The notes under the pieces were generated by a model. The model saw only the letters and a list, made by a program, of their open reading frames with translations, had not been told where the DNA came from and made no database searches. A stretch of DNA of 64,000 nt from Zunongwangia pacifica. GTDB lineage: Bacteria > Bacteroidota > Bacteroidia > Flavobacteriales > Flavobacteriaceae. Each line of letters starts with the position of its first letter. The first letter of the stretch is position 1. Shown here one piece after another: positions 8,900 through 18,409 of this stretch. Both the position numbers and the translations under genes were made by a program. The stretch is from positions 124,001 through 188,000 of the forward strand of contig NZ_JAKHSK010000005.1 in NCBI RefSeq assembly GCF_023499215.1, in the 5' to 3' direction.

Positions 8900-10576
8900 T
8901 TAATATCCAGGATTTTGTTCCAAGCTATTTTCAGTATTCAAATCAATTTCAGATTGCGGAATTGGAAATAAATTTTGATGATCTTCTATACCTAAACCAG
9001 GATTTTGAGGATTATCATTATATTTTCGAACACGTTCTACCAGATTTCCTAACCGCATAAGGGTGATCATTCTCCATTCTTCGGTATAAAGTTCTCTGGC
9101 ACGTTCGGCTAGTATATAATCAAGATCAACTTCTGCAGGTTCTACAGGAGTGGCGTTTGACCTTGCTCTTACTGTATTTATATCGTTAGCTGCATTGGTA
9201 TAATCTCCTAAACCTAAATACGCTTCGGCCCGTAGCAAATAGGTTTCGGCTAGTCGAAATGCATATAAATCTTTATGATTATAACCACCGCCACCACGAG
9301 CTAAATCTTTAAAATGTTCATACGGCGCCGCTACTTTCATAAAATAAGGATATATATATTGTGCGGTATCCTTTAAAGGACTGGATCTTTCTTCATATAA
9401 ATCCCAATCGATTTCCATTTCATGAAACGCAGACGCTGGATTATCAAAATAAAAGTGTCTTTTAATATTGGCTTCGGTATTTCTGCCATCATCCCAATCC
9501 TCACGCCATATATGGTACGCCACATAGTTTGTTGGTCTTACCCAGGCAACTGGTCGGCTTAAGGCATTATAATACCCAGAATAACTTCCGTTATATACAT
9601 CTCCTAATAACGCAGGATAACCATCTGGGGTGTTCCCCATTCTGTAATAAGCAGGTCCAAAGGCTCTTTCACCAGAATATTGCCCTCCGCCTACAATATT
9701 CGGATCATTCTGAATAACCCAGATTGCCTCGGTATTTGAATCTAAATTATGATTATTCATAGTAAACAAATCATAGTAAGCATTTTCTCCTCCAAAATAA
9801 TTATTCTGATTTCCAAATCGTTCGGTCATAAGGGCATAACCATAATCCTGGATTACATGACTGGCAGCTTTTACCGCTTCTTCATATTTTTCCTGCCCTA
9901 AAAAGGTTTCACTAAGTAAATGATAAGCTGCGCCCTGGGTTAATCTTCCCGGTTGATCTTCATTTCCTCTGGTAGGTAAGTTTTTTGCTGCAAAATCCAA
10001 ATCCTCTTCCATTAAGGTAAAAATTTCTTCTTTTGGAGTTCGTTCAAAATCAATTTTTGGAGATGTCACCGGTTGGGTTACTAAAGGAACGTCGCCATAC
10101 ATATATACTAAAATTCGATATGCAAATGCGCGAAAAAAGCGAGCTTCACCTATATATTTATTTTGTAAACTCTCATCGCTAAATTCTACCTTCTCAATAC
10201 CTGCTAAAACTGTATTGGCCTGATAAACTAAATCAAAGGCCTGTGTCCAAAAGCGAACAGGCAAATCTGAGGTAGGATTTACATCGGTATCCCAATTACT
10301 CAAGGTTCCTCCCCCCGGATCTTCCCCAAAATACGCTTCATCCGTACCTAAGGCTACATAAGTAAAAGACTGTTTTGAATCATTACTATACCAATCACGA
10401 GATAAACTGTATAAACCTACAATACCGGTTTCAATATCTTCTGGACTCTGAAAAGCATTGGTAGCGGCAATAAAATCTAATGGAACTTCTTCCAGATCTT
10501 CATTACAAGATACCAGGGACAATCCTAAAAGGGATAAAAATCCTAATAGTAACTTATGGTTTAAGTATTTTTTCAT
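8900..10576 (-). CDS. SusD/RagB family nutrient-binding outer membrane lipoprotein
   Basis: 558 residues with lipoprotein signal (LSLVSC, Cys about residue 24). The body has SusD hallmarks: EARFFRAFAYRILVYMYGDVPLV early on, LLRAEAYLGLGDYTNAANDINTVRARS near the end, and a C-terminus with LFPIPQSEIDLN. SusD proteins cap the SusC barrel and bind oligosaccharide or other nutrient ligands at the cell surface. It lies 41 bp downstream of its SusC partner on the same strand, in the sigma/FecR-controlled unit. The ligand cannot be deduced from sequence. Confidence 0.93.
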   Translation of the reverse strand: MKKYLNHKLLLGFLSLLGLSLVSCNEDLEEVPLDFIAATNAFQSPEDIETGIVGLYSLSRDWYSNDSKQSFTYVALGTDEAYFGEDPGGGTLSNWDTDVNPTSDLPVRFWTQAFDLVYQANTVLAGIEKVEFSDESLQNKYIGEARFFRAFAYRILVYMYGDVPLVTQPVTSPKIDFERTPKEEIFTLMEEDLDFAAKNLPTRGNEDQPGRLTQGAAYHLLSETFLGQEKYEEAVKAASHVIQDYGYALMTERFGNQNNYFGGENAYYDLFTMNNHNLDSNTEAIWVIQNDPNIVGGGQYSGERAFGPAYYRMGNTPDGYPALLGDVYNGSYSGYYNALSRPVAWVRPTNYVAYHIWREDWDDGRNTEANIKRHFYFDNPASAFHEMEIDWDLYEERSSPLKDTAQYIYPYFMKVAAPYEHFKDLARGGGGYNHKDLYAFRLAETYLLRAEAYLGLGDYTNAANDINTVRARSNATPVEPAEVDLDYILAERARELYTEEWRMITLMRLGNLVERVRKYNDNPQNPGLGIEDHQNLFPIPQSEIDLNTENSLEQNPGY

Positions 10577-10617
10577 CTTTTTAATTTTTTCATTTTATAA
10601 TTGGATCATTATATATT

Positions 10618-13600
10618 TTAAAAATCAGCGTTTAAACCCAGTACCACACTTCTAAAAACCGTATTATTAACTTCAGGGTCCCAGCCCGACCAATTGGTCC
10701 AGGTATGCAGGTTTTTTCCGCTAACATACAGGCGTGCATTACGTAAACCTAATAGCTCTATAAACTTATCATGCAGCTTATAAGACAGATTAACGTCCTG
10801 AAGGCGAACAAAACTTCGATCTTGATAAATCGATGGCGCTATTGCAGGATTATAATACATACCCGGGGCATTATTTACAGGATGATCTGGTCGCCAATAT
10901 GGCCTAATCGCACTTCTGTTTTGTCGGTAAGCATAATCTGTACCTCCTGCTGTAAGTGCAGAAGTATTGCTTCCTAAATAGTAACCATCTCCTCCCTGAA
11001 TAGCATTTATAAAGAAGGAAAAAGAGAAATTTTTGTAAGAAAAACTATTATTTATACTAAATCTATAATTAGGATCTGTAGTTCCAAAAATAGTACGATC
11101 ATTCTCGGCATCAATTTCACCATCGCCATTTTGATCCACAATATGCCATTGTCCCGGGTAATATCCATCATAGATATTTCCGTTAAAAAGATCTTCTTCC
11201 TGCCATATCCCATTGACTTCGTAATTATAAATGGCATTTATCGGCTCATTAACAAACCAGCCATTTCCAATATCCTGTGTCACTCCCTCATAAAGCTTAG
11301 TAATTTTGTTTCGGTTTAAAGAAAAATTTACTCCAGATCGCCAGGTAAAATCACTATTGCTGATATTTATTGAATTTAAAGCGATTTCAAATCCATGATT
11401 TTTCATGCCTCCAATATTTGTCCACACACTGGAGTTCCCGGAAGCTCTGGGGATATCGCGTTGTACCAGTACATCGGTAGTTTTCGCAACATAGCCATCG
11501 ATACTACCACTTAAACGATTTTTAAAGAATTCGAAATCGACACCTACATTCGTAGAATTTGTTTTTTCCCAGCCAAGTTGTTGGTTGCCTAAAGAATTAG
11601 AATAAATACCTATGGCCGTATGACCGTCAAAAACATACTCTGTAGTTGCCATTGAGGATTGACTTTTATAACGCCCAATTCCCTGATTTCCGTTTATTCC
11701 GTAGGATACGCGCAATTTCAGATAATCTAAACTATTCGCATTTTCTAAAAATGATTCTTCAGAAATAATCCATCCCAGCGATGCTGAAGGAAAATTTCCC
11801 CACTTGTTATCTTTTCCAAAACCAGAGAAACCATCCCTTCTAATGGTTCCGGTTAACAAATACCGATCTTTTAAAGAATAAGAAACCCTTCCCATAAATG
11901 ATCGGGTAAACTCACGATAAGCTGAGGAAGATGCGGTTTGGGTTTCCGCGTTTTCCAGGGCATTAAAGCCCAATTTTTCTGAAGCAAAATTTGTTCCGCT
12001 GGCTGTGGTACCTTCTCCGGTTACTTCCTCTTCACTATGCAAAAGGGTTAGGTTTAGATCGTGTATTCCAAATGTTCTATTATAGGTAAGAATATTATTG
12101 ATTAGCCATTTTTTTTCATTAGAATTGGTTTTATAGCCGTAACCATCGACTTTAGATCCCTCTGCTTCTGAAGTTGGATAATAGCGATAGGTATGCCCGA
12201 AATAATAATTCTTATTATAATTGATCTCATATTTTAAGCCTTTCACAAATGGAATTTTAAACTTTCCTTTAAAATTTAAATTCACAAAATCCCTCTGGTC
12301 GTCATCTGCAATCAATAGATTCCCTAAAGGATTATAGGTAGTAGATTCATTAGCAATGAAAATAGTCAGATCTCCGTTTTCGTCATATTTATTACCTAAA
12401 GGACTTGCTGTTAAGGCCTCACTTAAGTTTGCGGAAATTCCGCTATAATCACGATGGATGTATTGGGGGGCAAACTCAAAATCAAACCAGTCGGTTAATT
12501 CATATTCAAATTTACCATACAAGGTAAACCGCGAAAAATTATCATTTTTTAAAATCCCTTCCTGATCGGTATAAGAACCGGATAAATAATAATTTGTTTT
12601 CTCTGAATTACCAGAAACACTAAGATTATAGGACTGCACCAAACCTGTTTGAAAAACCTCATCCAACCAGTCTATTTCGTTCCTATTAAGATAATTTTGC
12701 TGCTCCTCTTCAGTTCTTAAATAAGTGGATACTAATTCCCTATTGGTAACATCGGGCCGTGCTGGTCTTCCAGAGGGATCTGTAGGATTGCTGTCATACC
12801 AGTCATATAGATCCTGCTGATAGTAATAATCTACCAGTCGAACAGCATATTCTTCCCCATTCATGATTTGGGTACGATCGGTAGGCAAAAGGTCCTGAAC
12901 ACCAACATAGGTATTAAAATTAAACACTGGCTTATCGCTTTTCCCCCTTTTGGTGGTAATAACAATTACACCATTCGCAGATCTGGAACCAAAAACAGCT
13001 GCTGCAGAGGCATCCTTTAAGACATCTATAGCGGCTATATCGTTAACATTTAAATCTGAAATACTACCATTATAGATGATCCCGTCTAAAACAATTAAAG
13101 GGGAGTCACTTGCCGATAATGATGTTTTTCCACGTATGGATAAACTCCCGGATGAACCAGCAGAAGAGCCTCCGGTTGCATTTAATCCCGGAGCAATTCC
13201 CTGTAAGGCAGTAATTAAGTTTGGATTTGGTGCATTCTCTTTGCCATCTAGTGTTAAATGTGCTATGGCCCCGGTGAGATCTTTTTTCTTTTGAGTACCA
13301 TAGCCAACAACAACCACTTCTTGAAGTTGATCTATATTTTCTGTAAGAACAACATCCATAGGCTCGTTTAAATTAGCCTGCATTTCGAGATTTAAAAAGC
13401 CAATAGAGGAGAATACAATGAGTGATTGAGGATTATTTAGTTTTAAATCAAATTTTCCGTCAAAATCGGTTACGGTTCCATTATTGGTATTTTTTTCTTG
13501 GACCGTCACACCTGCTAGTGGTAAGCCCTCTTTGTCTTTTACGGTTCCCCTAATTATCGATTTTTGCCCTAACGGCTTCGTTTTGTTCTCTTTGTATAAA

Positions 13601-13923
13601 ACAATAGTCTCGTTATGATATTTAAAAGCCAAGCTGGTCTCTTTTAAAATAGTTTTTAGAATAGTTGAGACACTTTGTTTCTTTGCATTATAGGTAACTG
13701 GCGGCTGTTGTATAATATCTTCCTCGTTAAAGGTTAATCCTAAATTACTTTTAATGGCAATGTCCTCTAAAACCTCTGCCAATGCCTGTGAACGGTATGT
13801 TACAGATATTTTAATATTGTCTAGTTCTGAGGAATTTTCAGCCTGAACTTCAAGTATAACGCTTAAGAGTAAAATTGATAAAAAAAGAACCTTATTGCTA
13901 AGCCACTTTGTATTTTTTTTCAT
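10618..13923 (-). CDS. SusC/RagA TonB-dependent outer membrane receptor with STN domain
   Basis: 1101 residues: signal peptide, a secretin/TonB short N-terminal (STN) domain at about 30-110, a carboxypeptidase-like beta-sandwich (GTVKDKEGLPLAGVTVQEKNT start) at 120-205, a TonB box region (VVVGYGTQKKKDLTGA), a plug with VLKDASAAAVFGSRSANG, and a 22-strand barrel to the C-terminal Phe. An STN domain marks receptors that signal through a FecR anti-sigma factor, and fecR plus an ECF sigma gene sit directly upstream. It imports an unknown nutrient together with the SusD partner. Confidence 0.93.
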   Translation of the reverse strand: MKKNTKWLSNKVLFLSILLLSVILEVQAENSSELDNIKISVTYRSQALAEVLEDIAIKSNLGLTFNEEDIIQQPPVTYNAKKQSVSTILKTILKETSLAFKYHNETIVLYKENKTKPLGQKSIIRGTVKDKEGLPLAGVTVQEKNTNNGTVTDFDGKFDLKLNNPQSLIVFSSIGFLNLEMQANLNEPMDVVLTENIDQLQEVVVVGYGTQKKKDLTGAIAHLTLDGKENAPNPNLITALQGIAPGLNATGGSSAGSSGSLSIRGKTSLSASDSPLIVLDGIIYNGSISDLNVNDIAAIDVLKDASAAAVFGSRSANGVIVITTKRGKSDKPVFNFNTYVGVQDLLPTDRTQIMNGEEYAVRLVDYYYQQDLYDWYDSNPTDPSGRPARPDVTNRELVSTYLRTEEEQQNYLNRNEIDWLDEVFQTGLVQSYNLSVSGNSEKTNYYLSGSYTDQEGILKNDNFSRFTLYGKFEYELTDWFDFEFAPQYIHRDYSGISANLSEALTASPLGNKYDENGDLTIFIANESTTYNPLGNLLIADDDQRDFVNLNFKGKFKIPFVKGLKYEINYNKNYYFGHTYRYYPTSEAEGSKVDGYGYKTNSNEKKWLINNILTYNRTFGIHDLNLTLLHSEEEVTGEGTTASGTNFASEKLGFNALENAETQTASSSAYREFTRSFMGRVSYSLKDRYLLTGTIRRDGFSGFGKDNKWGNFPSASLGWIISEESFLENANSLDYLKLRVSYGINGNQGIGRYKSQSSMATTEYVFDGHTAIGIYSNSLGNQQLGWEKTNSTNVGVDFEFFKNRLSGSIDGYVAKTTDVLVQRDIPRASGNSSVWTNIGGMKNHGFEIALNSINISNSDFTWRSGVNFSLNRNKITKLYEGVTQDIGNGWFVNEPINAIYNYEVNGIWQEEDLFNGNIYDGYYPGQWHIVDQNGDGEIDAENDRTIFGTTDPNYRFSINNSFSYKNFSFSFFINAIQGGDGYYLGSNTSALTAGGTDYAYRQNRSAIRPYWRPDHPVNNAPGMYYNPAIAPSIYQDRSFVRLQDVNLSYKLHDKFIELLGLRNARLYVSGKNLHTWTNWSGWDPEVNNTVFRSVVLGLNADF

Positions 13924-13991
13924 AATTTCGATAAAATTTTTTGATTGTTTTTTTCACTTCGTGGAAATAATAATTGCATTATTTGTTATTA

Positions 13992-14020
13992 AAACGGAAG
14001 TGCCGACATCACTTCCGTTT
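13992..14020 (-). terminator. Hairpin between fecR and susC
   Basis: A perfect 10-bp stem, AAACGGAAGT (13992-14001) with ACTTCCGTTT (14011-14020) and a 9-nt loop. On the minus strand it is followed only by TTAATAA, so it is a weak terminator or an RNA-processing or attenuation hairpin separating the regulatory genes from the transporter genes. Confidence 0.5.
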
Positions 14021-14050
14021 AATTTTTGGTTAAGTAGCGTTTTACATATA

Positions 14051-15034
14051 CTATTCTTTTGGAGTTACTATTATAATTTTGCCTTGGCGCTTATAGGTAA
14101 TTTTCTTGGTTAAACTCAAGGTTTCTAAAATCTGCTCTAACGAATAACCTGATTTAATATTTATCGTAAATTTTGGTAACGGATCACCATTAGGCTTCAA
14201 CACAATGGAATCCCGATATTTTCTACTCAAAGAGGTGAGCACTTCTGATAAACCTGTATTTTTAAAATATATGTTACCTTCCTTCCAGGCTAAAACCGCT
14301 CTGGAATCCATACGTTCTTTTTTAAACGTCGCATCTTTAGAAATATGCAGACTCTCATTAGCCTGCAATGGATACAAAATATCTTTACTCCCTATGCCAC
14401 CAACATTTAATGTTCCAGCGGTAAGACTTACCGTACTTTCGCTATCATTAGCATAAGCCTGAATATTAAAATGAGTATTGTCTCCCTTTACATAATGATC
14501 AGCAAAGTCTACTTTAAAATTCCCTTCACTATCAGACACTTCAAAAAATCCCTCGCCAACCAATTGTACACGCCTATTCTCTTCATCAAAATTTTCGGGG
14601 TAAGTGAGCGTCGATTCGTAATTAAGCTTCACGATAGTACCATCGGGAAGCTTAATATTTTTTTGTTCCCCTTTTTCTGTGGATACAGTAATATAGGTTA
14701 AAGCAGGCGAAACACCCGGGCCATCACTATTAAGATAGAAGGTGTAAGCCAGCGAAGCGATTATGACCACTAAAGATGCTGCTATAGCATACCATTTTCT
14801 TATGTCGCGTTTAGGCTTTACCTTTATTTTGGCTAATACACTCCTGTATGCGGAATCGTCAAAATCTCTGGTTTTAACTTCACCCCTGGTTTTTTCCCAG
14901 ATTTCTTTCAAAAAATGTTTAAGCTTTGGGTTGTTTTTTTCTGAAAGAAAGAGCCTTTCTATAATTTCCTTTTCCTCTTCGGAACAGTTTCCTGAAAAAT
15001 AGCGCTCTAATAATTTTTTTTGATCTTCTGGCAC
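14051..15034 (-). CDS. FecR-type anti-sigma factor
   Basis: 327 residues. The N-terminal cytoplasmic part (about 80 residues, acidic and helical, with FSGNCSEEEKEIIERLFLS) would hold the sigma factor. A single transmembrane helix lies around residues 83-102, followed by the periplasmic FecR domain (ISVSTEKGEQKNIKLPDGT-like segment, VKLNYESTLTYPENF, VQLVGEGFFEV). The C-terminal domain (YRDSIVLKPNGDPLPKFTINIKS) fits the DUF4974 module that contacts the receptor STN domain. It lies between the sigma gene and susC, which makes a complete surface-signalling cascade. Confidence 0.92.
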   Translation of the reverse strand: MPEDQKKLLERYFSGNCSEEEKEIIERLFLSEKNNPKLKHFLKEIWEKTRGEVKTRDFDDSAYRSVLAKIKVKPKRDIRKWYAIAASLVVIIASLAYTFYLNSDGPGVSPALTYITVSTEKGEQKNIKLPDGTIVKLNYESTLTYPENFDEENRRVQLVGEGFFEVSDSEGNFKVDFADHYVKGDNTHFNIQAYANDSESTVSLTAGTLNVGGIGSKDILYPLQANESLHISKDATFKKERMDSRAVLAWKEGNIYFKNTGLSEVLTSLSRKYRDSIVLKPNGDPLPKFTINIKSGYSLEQILETLSLTKKITYKRQGKIIIVTPKE

Positions 15035-15116
15035 CTCTTTATTTTTTTAGTGGTATCTATTAGTAATACAACTAAAATCAAAAAAAGGTCTATTCTAGGA
15101 ACAAAAAAATATAAAA

Positions 15117-15740
15117 TTAACAGTAATGTAGTATAAGAAGAATTTTGATAATCTCCATTTCTGGATGCTGTCTGAAAAAATCTCGCATGATCTTTAGTGA
15201 CTTAATAATCTGTAAACGTACCGTATTTTTTGAAATTCCCAGATCTGCAGCAATCTCCTCGTAACTCTTCCCTTCGAATCGGCTCTTTTCAAAAATAACA
15301 CGGCACTTTTCGGGTAAATTCATCAAACCCTGCTCTAAAATTTCACAGTACTGCTTCCATAAATAGTCATCTTCTGGGGAAATACCGCTTACTAGATTGA
15401 TCACATCATCTTCTAAAAGTCTATTATGAACGGCTTCCTTTTTCAAAGCGTTTAGCATCGCATTTTTCGCAACTTTAAAAATGAAAAATGAAAACTGCCT
15501 ATTTTCATCGATATTTGCCCTGTAATCCCAGATTTTCACGAAAACATCTTGTGCAATTTCCTCTGATAAATTTGAATTTCCTGAAATTTTTAAGACATAA
15601 CGATATACCCGATGATGATAACGACTGAAAATTTCCCGGAAGGCCTTTTCTTTTCCTAATTTCAGATCTCTAAGTAAGGAGACTTCTGATGTGTATACCT
15701 TATTGCAGTCCATATATTTATATTCATAACAAGAATACAT
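15117..15740 (-). CDS. ECF-type RNA polymerase sigma factor
   Basis: 207 residues from the farthest ATG; the Met at residue 10 (position 15713) is an equally good start because family members usually begin shortly before region 2. Region 2 (AFREIFSRYHHRVYRYVLKISG, split as AFREIFSRYHHRVYRY / VLKISG) and DVFVKIWDYR are clear. Region 4 (FEKSRFEGKSYEEIAADLG and ISKNTVRLQIIKSLK) supplies the -35-binding helix-turn-helix. It is 82 bp upstream of fecR and probably drives the SusC/SusD genes downstream when the receptor is occupied. Confidence 0.92.
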   Translation of the reverse strand: MYSCYEYKYMDCNKVYTSEVSLLRDLKLGKEKAFREIFSRYHHRVYRYVLKISGNSNLSEEIAQDVFVKIWDYRANIDENRQFSFFIFKVAKNAMLNALKKEAVHNRLLEDDVINLVSGISPEDDYLWKQYCEILEQGLMNLPEKCRVIFEKSRFEGKSYEEIAADLGISKNTVRLQIIKSLKIMRDFFRQHPEMEIIKILLILHYC

Positions 15741-15867
15741 ACTTCACAACAGCAATAAATCACTAAAAGGTTAAGAAACTTTTAATAATTAAAACGATTT
15801 TGCAATTATATATTCCTAATATTCTAATATAAGAAATATTTTTTAACAAAATCTTTAACATTTATAT

Positions 15868-17058
15868 TTAAATGAATTCATCAAATTTTTGATCTCCTGA
15901 AATAATACGTTGATTATACATTGCATCCAGCCCCATTTGCACTGCTATTGCTGTTTTTGCACCCGTTTTAAAATTAGATTTGGGTGCTGTATGATCGACT
16001 ATACAATCAGCAAAGTCCATAAGTGCCTGTTTTGAGGAATGGGTATGGTTTACTTCAATTGGAATACCCTTGCCTTTTTCCCATTGCATGGTAGCTCCTG
16101 AGACCCCATCTACATCTCCTTTTAATTTATCTTCCTGATAGCCTTCGGGATAAAACCATGCTTTTTCGTAATCTAATATAATTGTGCCCTTATCTCCCAT
16201 CACTTTAATTTGATAATCATTTAGGGCATTAGAGGTGAGACAGGTAAACTTTGCTCTTACACCATCGGGATAATCATAAATTAGATGAATATTATCAAAA
16301 GTTTCCCGTCCATCTTTCCAATAATTTATCCCTCCGGTACCCATAACGCGCTTAGGAACGGCATCTAAGACCCAATTTGTAAAATCGATTTGATGAGAGC
16401 ACAATTCTGCAACCAAACCTCCTGAATATTCCCTGTACATACGCCAATTAATCAAGCGTTCCAGCTCCGGTTTTGGTACAGGTCGACGCCAGTTCCCGTG
16501 GCGGTTCCATTGACAATCTATGGCTGTAATCTTACCTACTTTACCTTTTTTAATCAAATCTACCACATGTGTATATAATCTGGAACTATGATACTGGTGT
16601 CCTGTTTGAAAAACTTTTGGGCTTTGCTTTCGAGCTTCATAAAGCTTCTTTATACCCTTGTAACCTTTCGCCGTAGTTTTCTCTCCGTACACATGCTTTC
16701 CTGCATCTAGTGCACTAATGCCAATTTGTGAATGGGTGCTAAATGGAGTCGCTATTAACACCGCATCGATATCTTTATTATCCAGTAATTTACGATAATC
16801 CGAATAGCCTTTTACTTTTCCCGAAGCGCGGGATATCCCATGCTCAAGCCGAAAAGGTAACACATCACAACAGGCTATGAGATTTAAATTTGGAATACTG
16901 TCGATTACCGGAATAAGGCCACCTCCCCGATCTCCGGTTCCAATAACCCCTATATTTACCTTTTCATTATTACCAGAGAGATAAGTTAACGGAGAGAATC
17001 CTGCCATAAAACCAAAAGCCCCCATCCCTGTACTCTTTAAAAAACTTCTTCTTTTCAT
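15868..17058 (-). CDS. Gfo/Idh/MocA family oxidoreductase, Tat-exported
   Basis: 396 residues. A twin-arginine signal (MKRRSFLKSTGMGAFGF) precedes a Rossmann domain with GVIGTGDRGGG and the family Lys in VYGEKTTA. A C-terminal alpha/beta domain carries the substrate site (ELCSHQIDFTNWVLDAVP). Tat export implies folding with bound NAD(P) in the cytoplasm, as for other exported relatives such as GH109 proteins. It is 6 bp from the next Gfo/Idh/MocA gene and in line with a DUF1080 protein, the gene set reported for 3-keto-glycoside formation and cleavage. The exact substrate is not visible. Confidence 0.88.
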   Translation of the reverse strand: MKRRSFLKSTGMGAFGFMAGFSPLTYLSGNNEKVNIGVIGTGDRGGGLIPVIDSIPNLNLIACCDVLPFRLEHGISRASGKVKGYSDYRKLLDNKDIDAVLIATPFSTHSQIGISALDAGKHVYGEKTTAKGYKGIKKLYEARKQSPKVFQTGHQYHSSRLYTHVVDLIKKGKVGKITAIDCQWNRHGNWRRPVPKPELERLINWRMYREYSGGLVAELCSHQIDFTNWVLDAVPKRVMGTGGINYWKDGRETFDNIHLIYDYPDGVRAKFTCLTSNALNDYQIKVMGDKGTIILDYEKAWFYPEGYQEDKLKGDVDGVSGATMQWEKGKGIPIEVNHTHSSKQALMDFADCIVDHTAPKSNFKTGAKTAIAVQMGLDAMYNQRIISGDQKFDEFI

Positions 17059-17064
17059 TACTGA

Positions 17065-18408
17065 TTATATTTTAATTTCCCAACCTGGCTCATACGTCCT
17101 GCTCCATAACTTCATGGCCTCACGATCATATATACGTCCGGTATTTTCATCGATATCAAAGCCTTTCCCTATACGATAAGCCATATTAGCATAGTGAACC
17201 ATTGCCATACTTATATTGGCATCTTCAATAGGTGCGGTTAATTTTTCTTTTCCTCGTATACTATTAAAGAAATTAAGGACATGGGCAGTGGTTACATTCC
17301 CCCCGCCACCCAGGGCTGTACCAGATTCAAAAGAATCGGATGTTCTGGATTTTACGAGTTTACCCAATCGGTCATACAATCTATACGTATTTCGGTCTAC
17401 AAATACAGCTCCTTCAGTACCATAAATAATTGTCCCACGGTCCCCTCCATATTTATCATAACCGTTTCGACTTCTGCAATCCCACTCAATAATACGATCA
17501 TTCTGGAATTTAAACTTCGCATTAATCGTATCATACATTTCCCAACCGTCATTTTTAAAATGTCTTTTATGGGCTTCGACCTCAGCGTAACCGGGATAAT
17601 TTACCCCTAATGCCCAACGTGCAATATCTATTTCATGCGTTCCGTTGTTACCAGCTTCAGCTGTTCCATAATCCCAACCATACCAATGCCAATTATAATC
17701 CCAGGTATTATCTGTGTATTCCCGTCGCGGTGACGGTCCCTGCCATAAATCCCAATCTAATCCATTAGGAACGGGAGCTTTTTTCTGGATAGGTACTTCT
17801 CCTCTTGTATTAGTGTAAAAAGCAATAGCTTTAAAAACTTCTCCTATAACGCCATTGTGTATTTCTGTAATGATTTCCCGGGTATGTAACGAAGAACGTT
17901 GCTGATTCCCCATCTGTACCACTTTATCGTAAGCTTTAGCGGCCTCTACCAGTTTCTCATTTTCATCCATATTATGACTGGACGGTTTTTCTACATATAC
18001 ATGTTTACCAGATTTCATCGCCATGATTGATCCGGGCGTATGCCAGTGATCTGGTGTGGCATTAATTAAAACGTCAACACTATCATCGGCCAAAACTTTT
18101 CGAATATCCTTTTCTGCCTTAGGCTCATAATCAAGTTTTCCGGAAAAGCGTTTTAAAGCTCCTATTCGCTGGTGTTCCATAACATCACATAAATAGACCA
18201 GCTCTACGTTTGAATTTTTTCTGGAAATTGGGTCGACAAAAGCACCATATCTTCTTCCTAAACCAGCTATACTAAGCCTTAAACGATCATTAGCTCCAAT
18301 AATCTTCCTATAACTTTTGGCGGTCATCGCTGTCGCAGAAGCTCCAGAAACAGTTAATGCAGCGGTTCCTAAAATTGATTTTGAAAGGAAATCTCTTCTT
18401 GATGTCAT
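17065..18408 (-). CDS. Gfo/Idh/MocA family oxidoreductase, Tat-exported (second copy)
   Basis: 447 residues. Tat signal MTSRRDFLSKSILGTAALTVSG, Rossmann motif SIAGLGRRYGAF, the EKP signature (VYVEKPSSHN) and a longer C-terminal substrate domain with NNGTHEIDIARWALGVNYPG. It differs clearly from the neighbouring copy in length and sequence, so the two are unlikely to be a recent duplication and may act on successive or distinct substrates. The stop of the upstream DUF1080 gene is 1 bp from its start, which is strong evidence for one operon. A redox role on sugars is known for the family; periplasmic location is inferred from the signal. Confidence 0.88.
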   Translation of the reverse strand: MTSRRDFLSKSILGTAALTVSGASATAMTAKSYRKIIGANDRLRLSIAGLGRRYGAFVDPISRKNSNVELVYLCDVMEHQRIGALKRFSGKLDYEPKAEKDIRKVLADDSVDVLINATPDHWHTPGSIMAMKSGKHVYVEKPSSHNMDENEKLVEAAKAYDKVVQMGNQQRSSLHTREIITEIHNGVIGEVFKAIAFYTNTRGEVPIQKKAPVPNGLDWDLWQGPSPRREYTDNTWDYNWHWYGWDYGTAEAGNNGTHEIDIARWALGVNYPGYAEVEAHKRHFKNDGWEMYDTINAKFKFQNDRIIEWDCRSRNGYDKYGGDRGTIIYGTEGAVFVDRNTYRLYDRLGKLVKSRTSDSFESGTALGGGGNVTTAHVLNFFNSIRGKEKLTAPIEDANISMAMVHYANMAYRIGKGFDIDENTGRIYDREAMKLWSRTYEPGWEIKI

Positions 18409-18409
18409 A

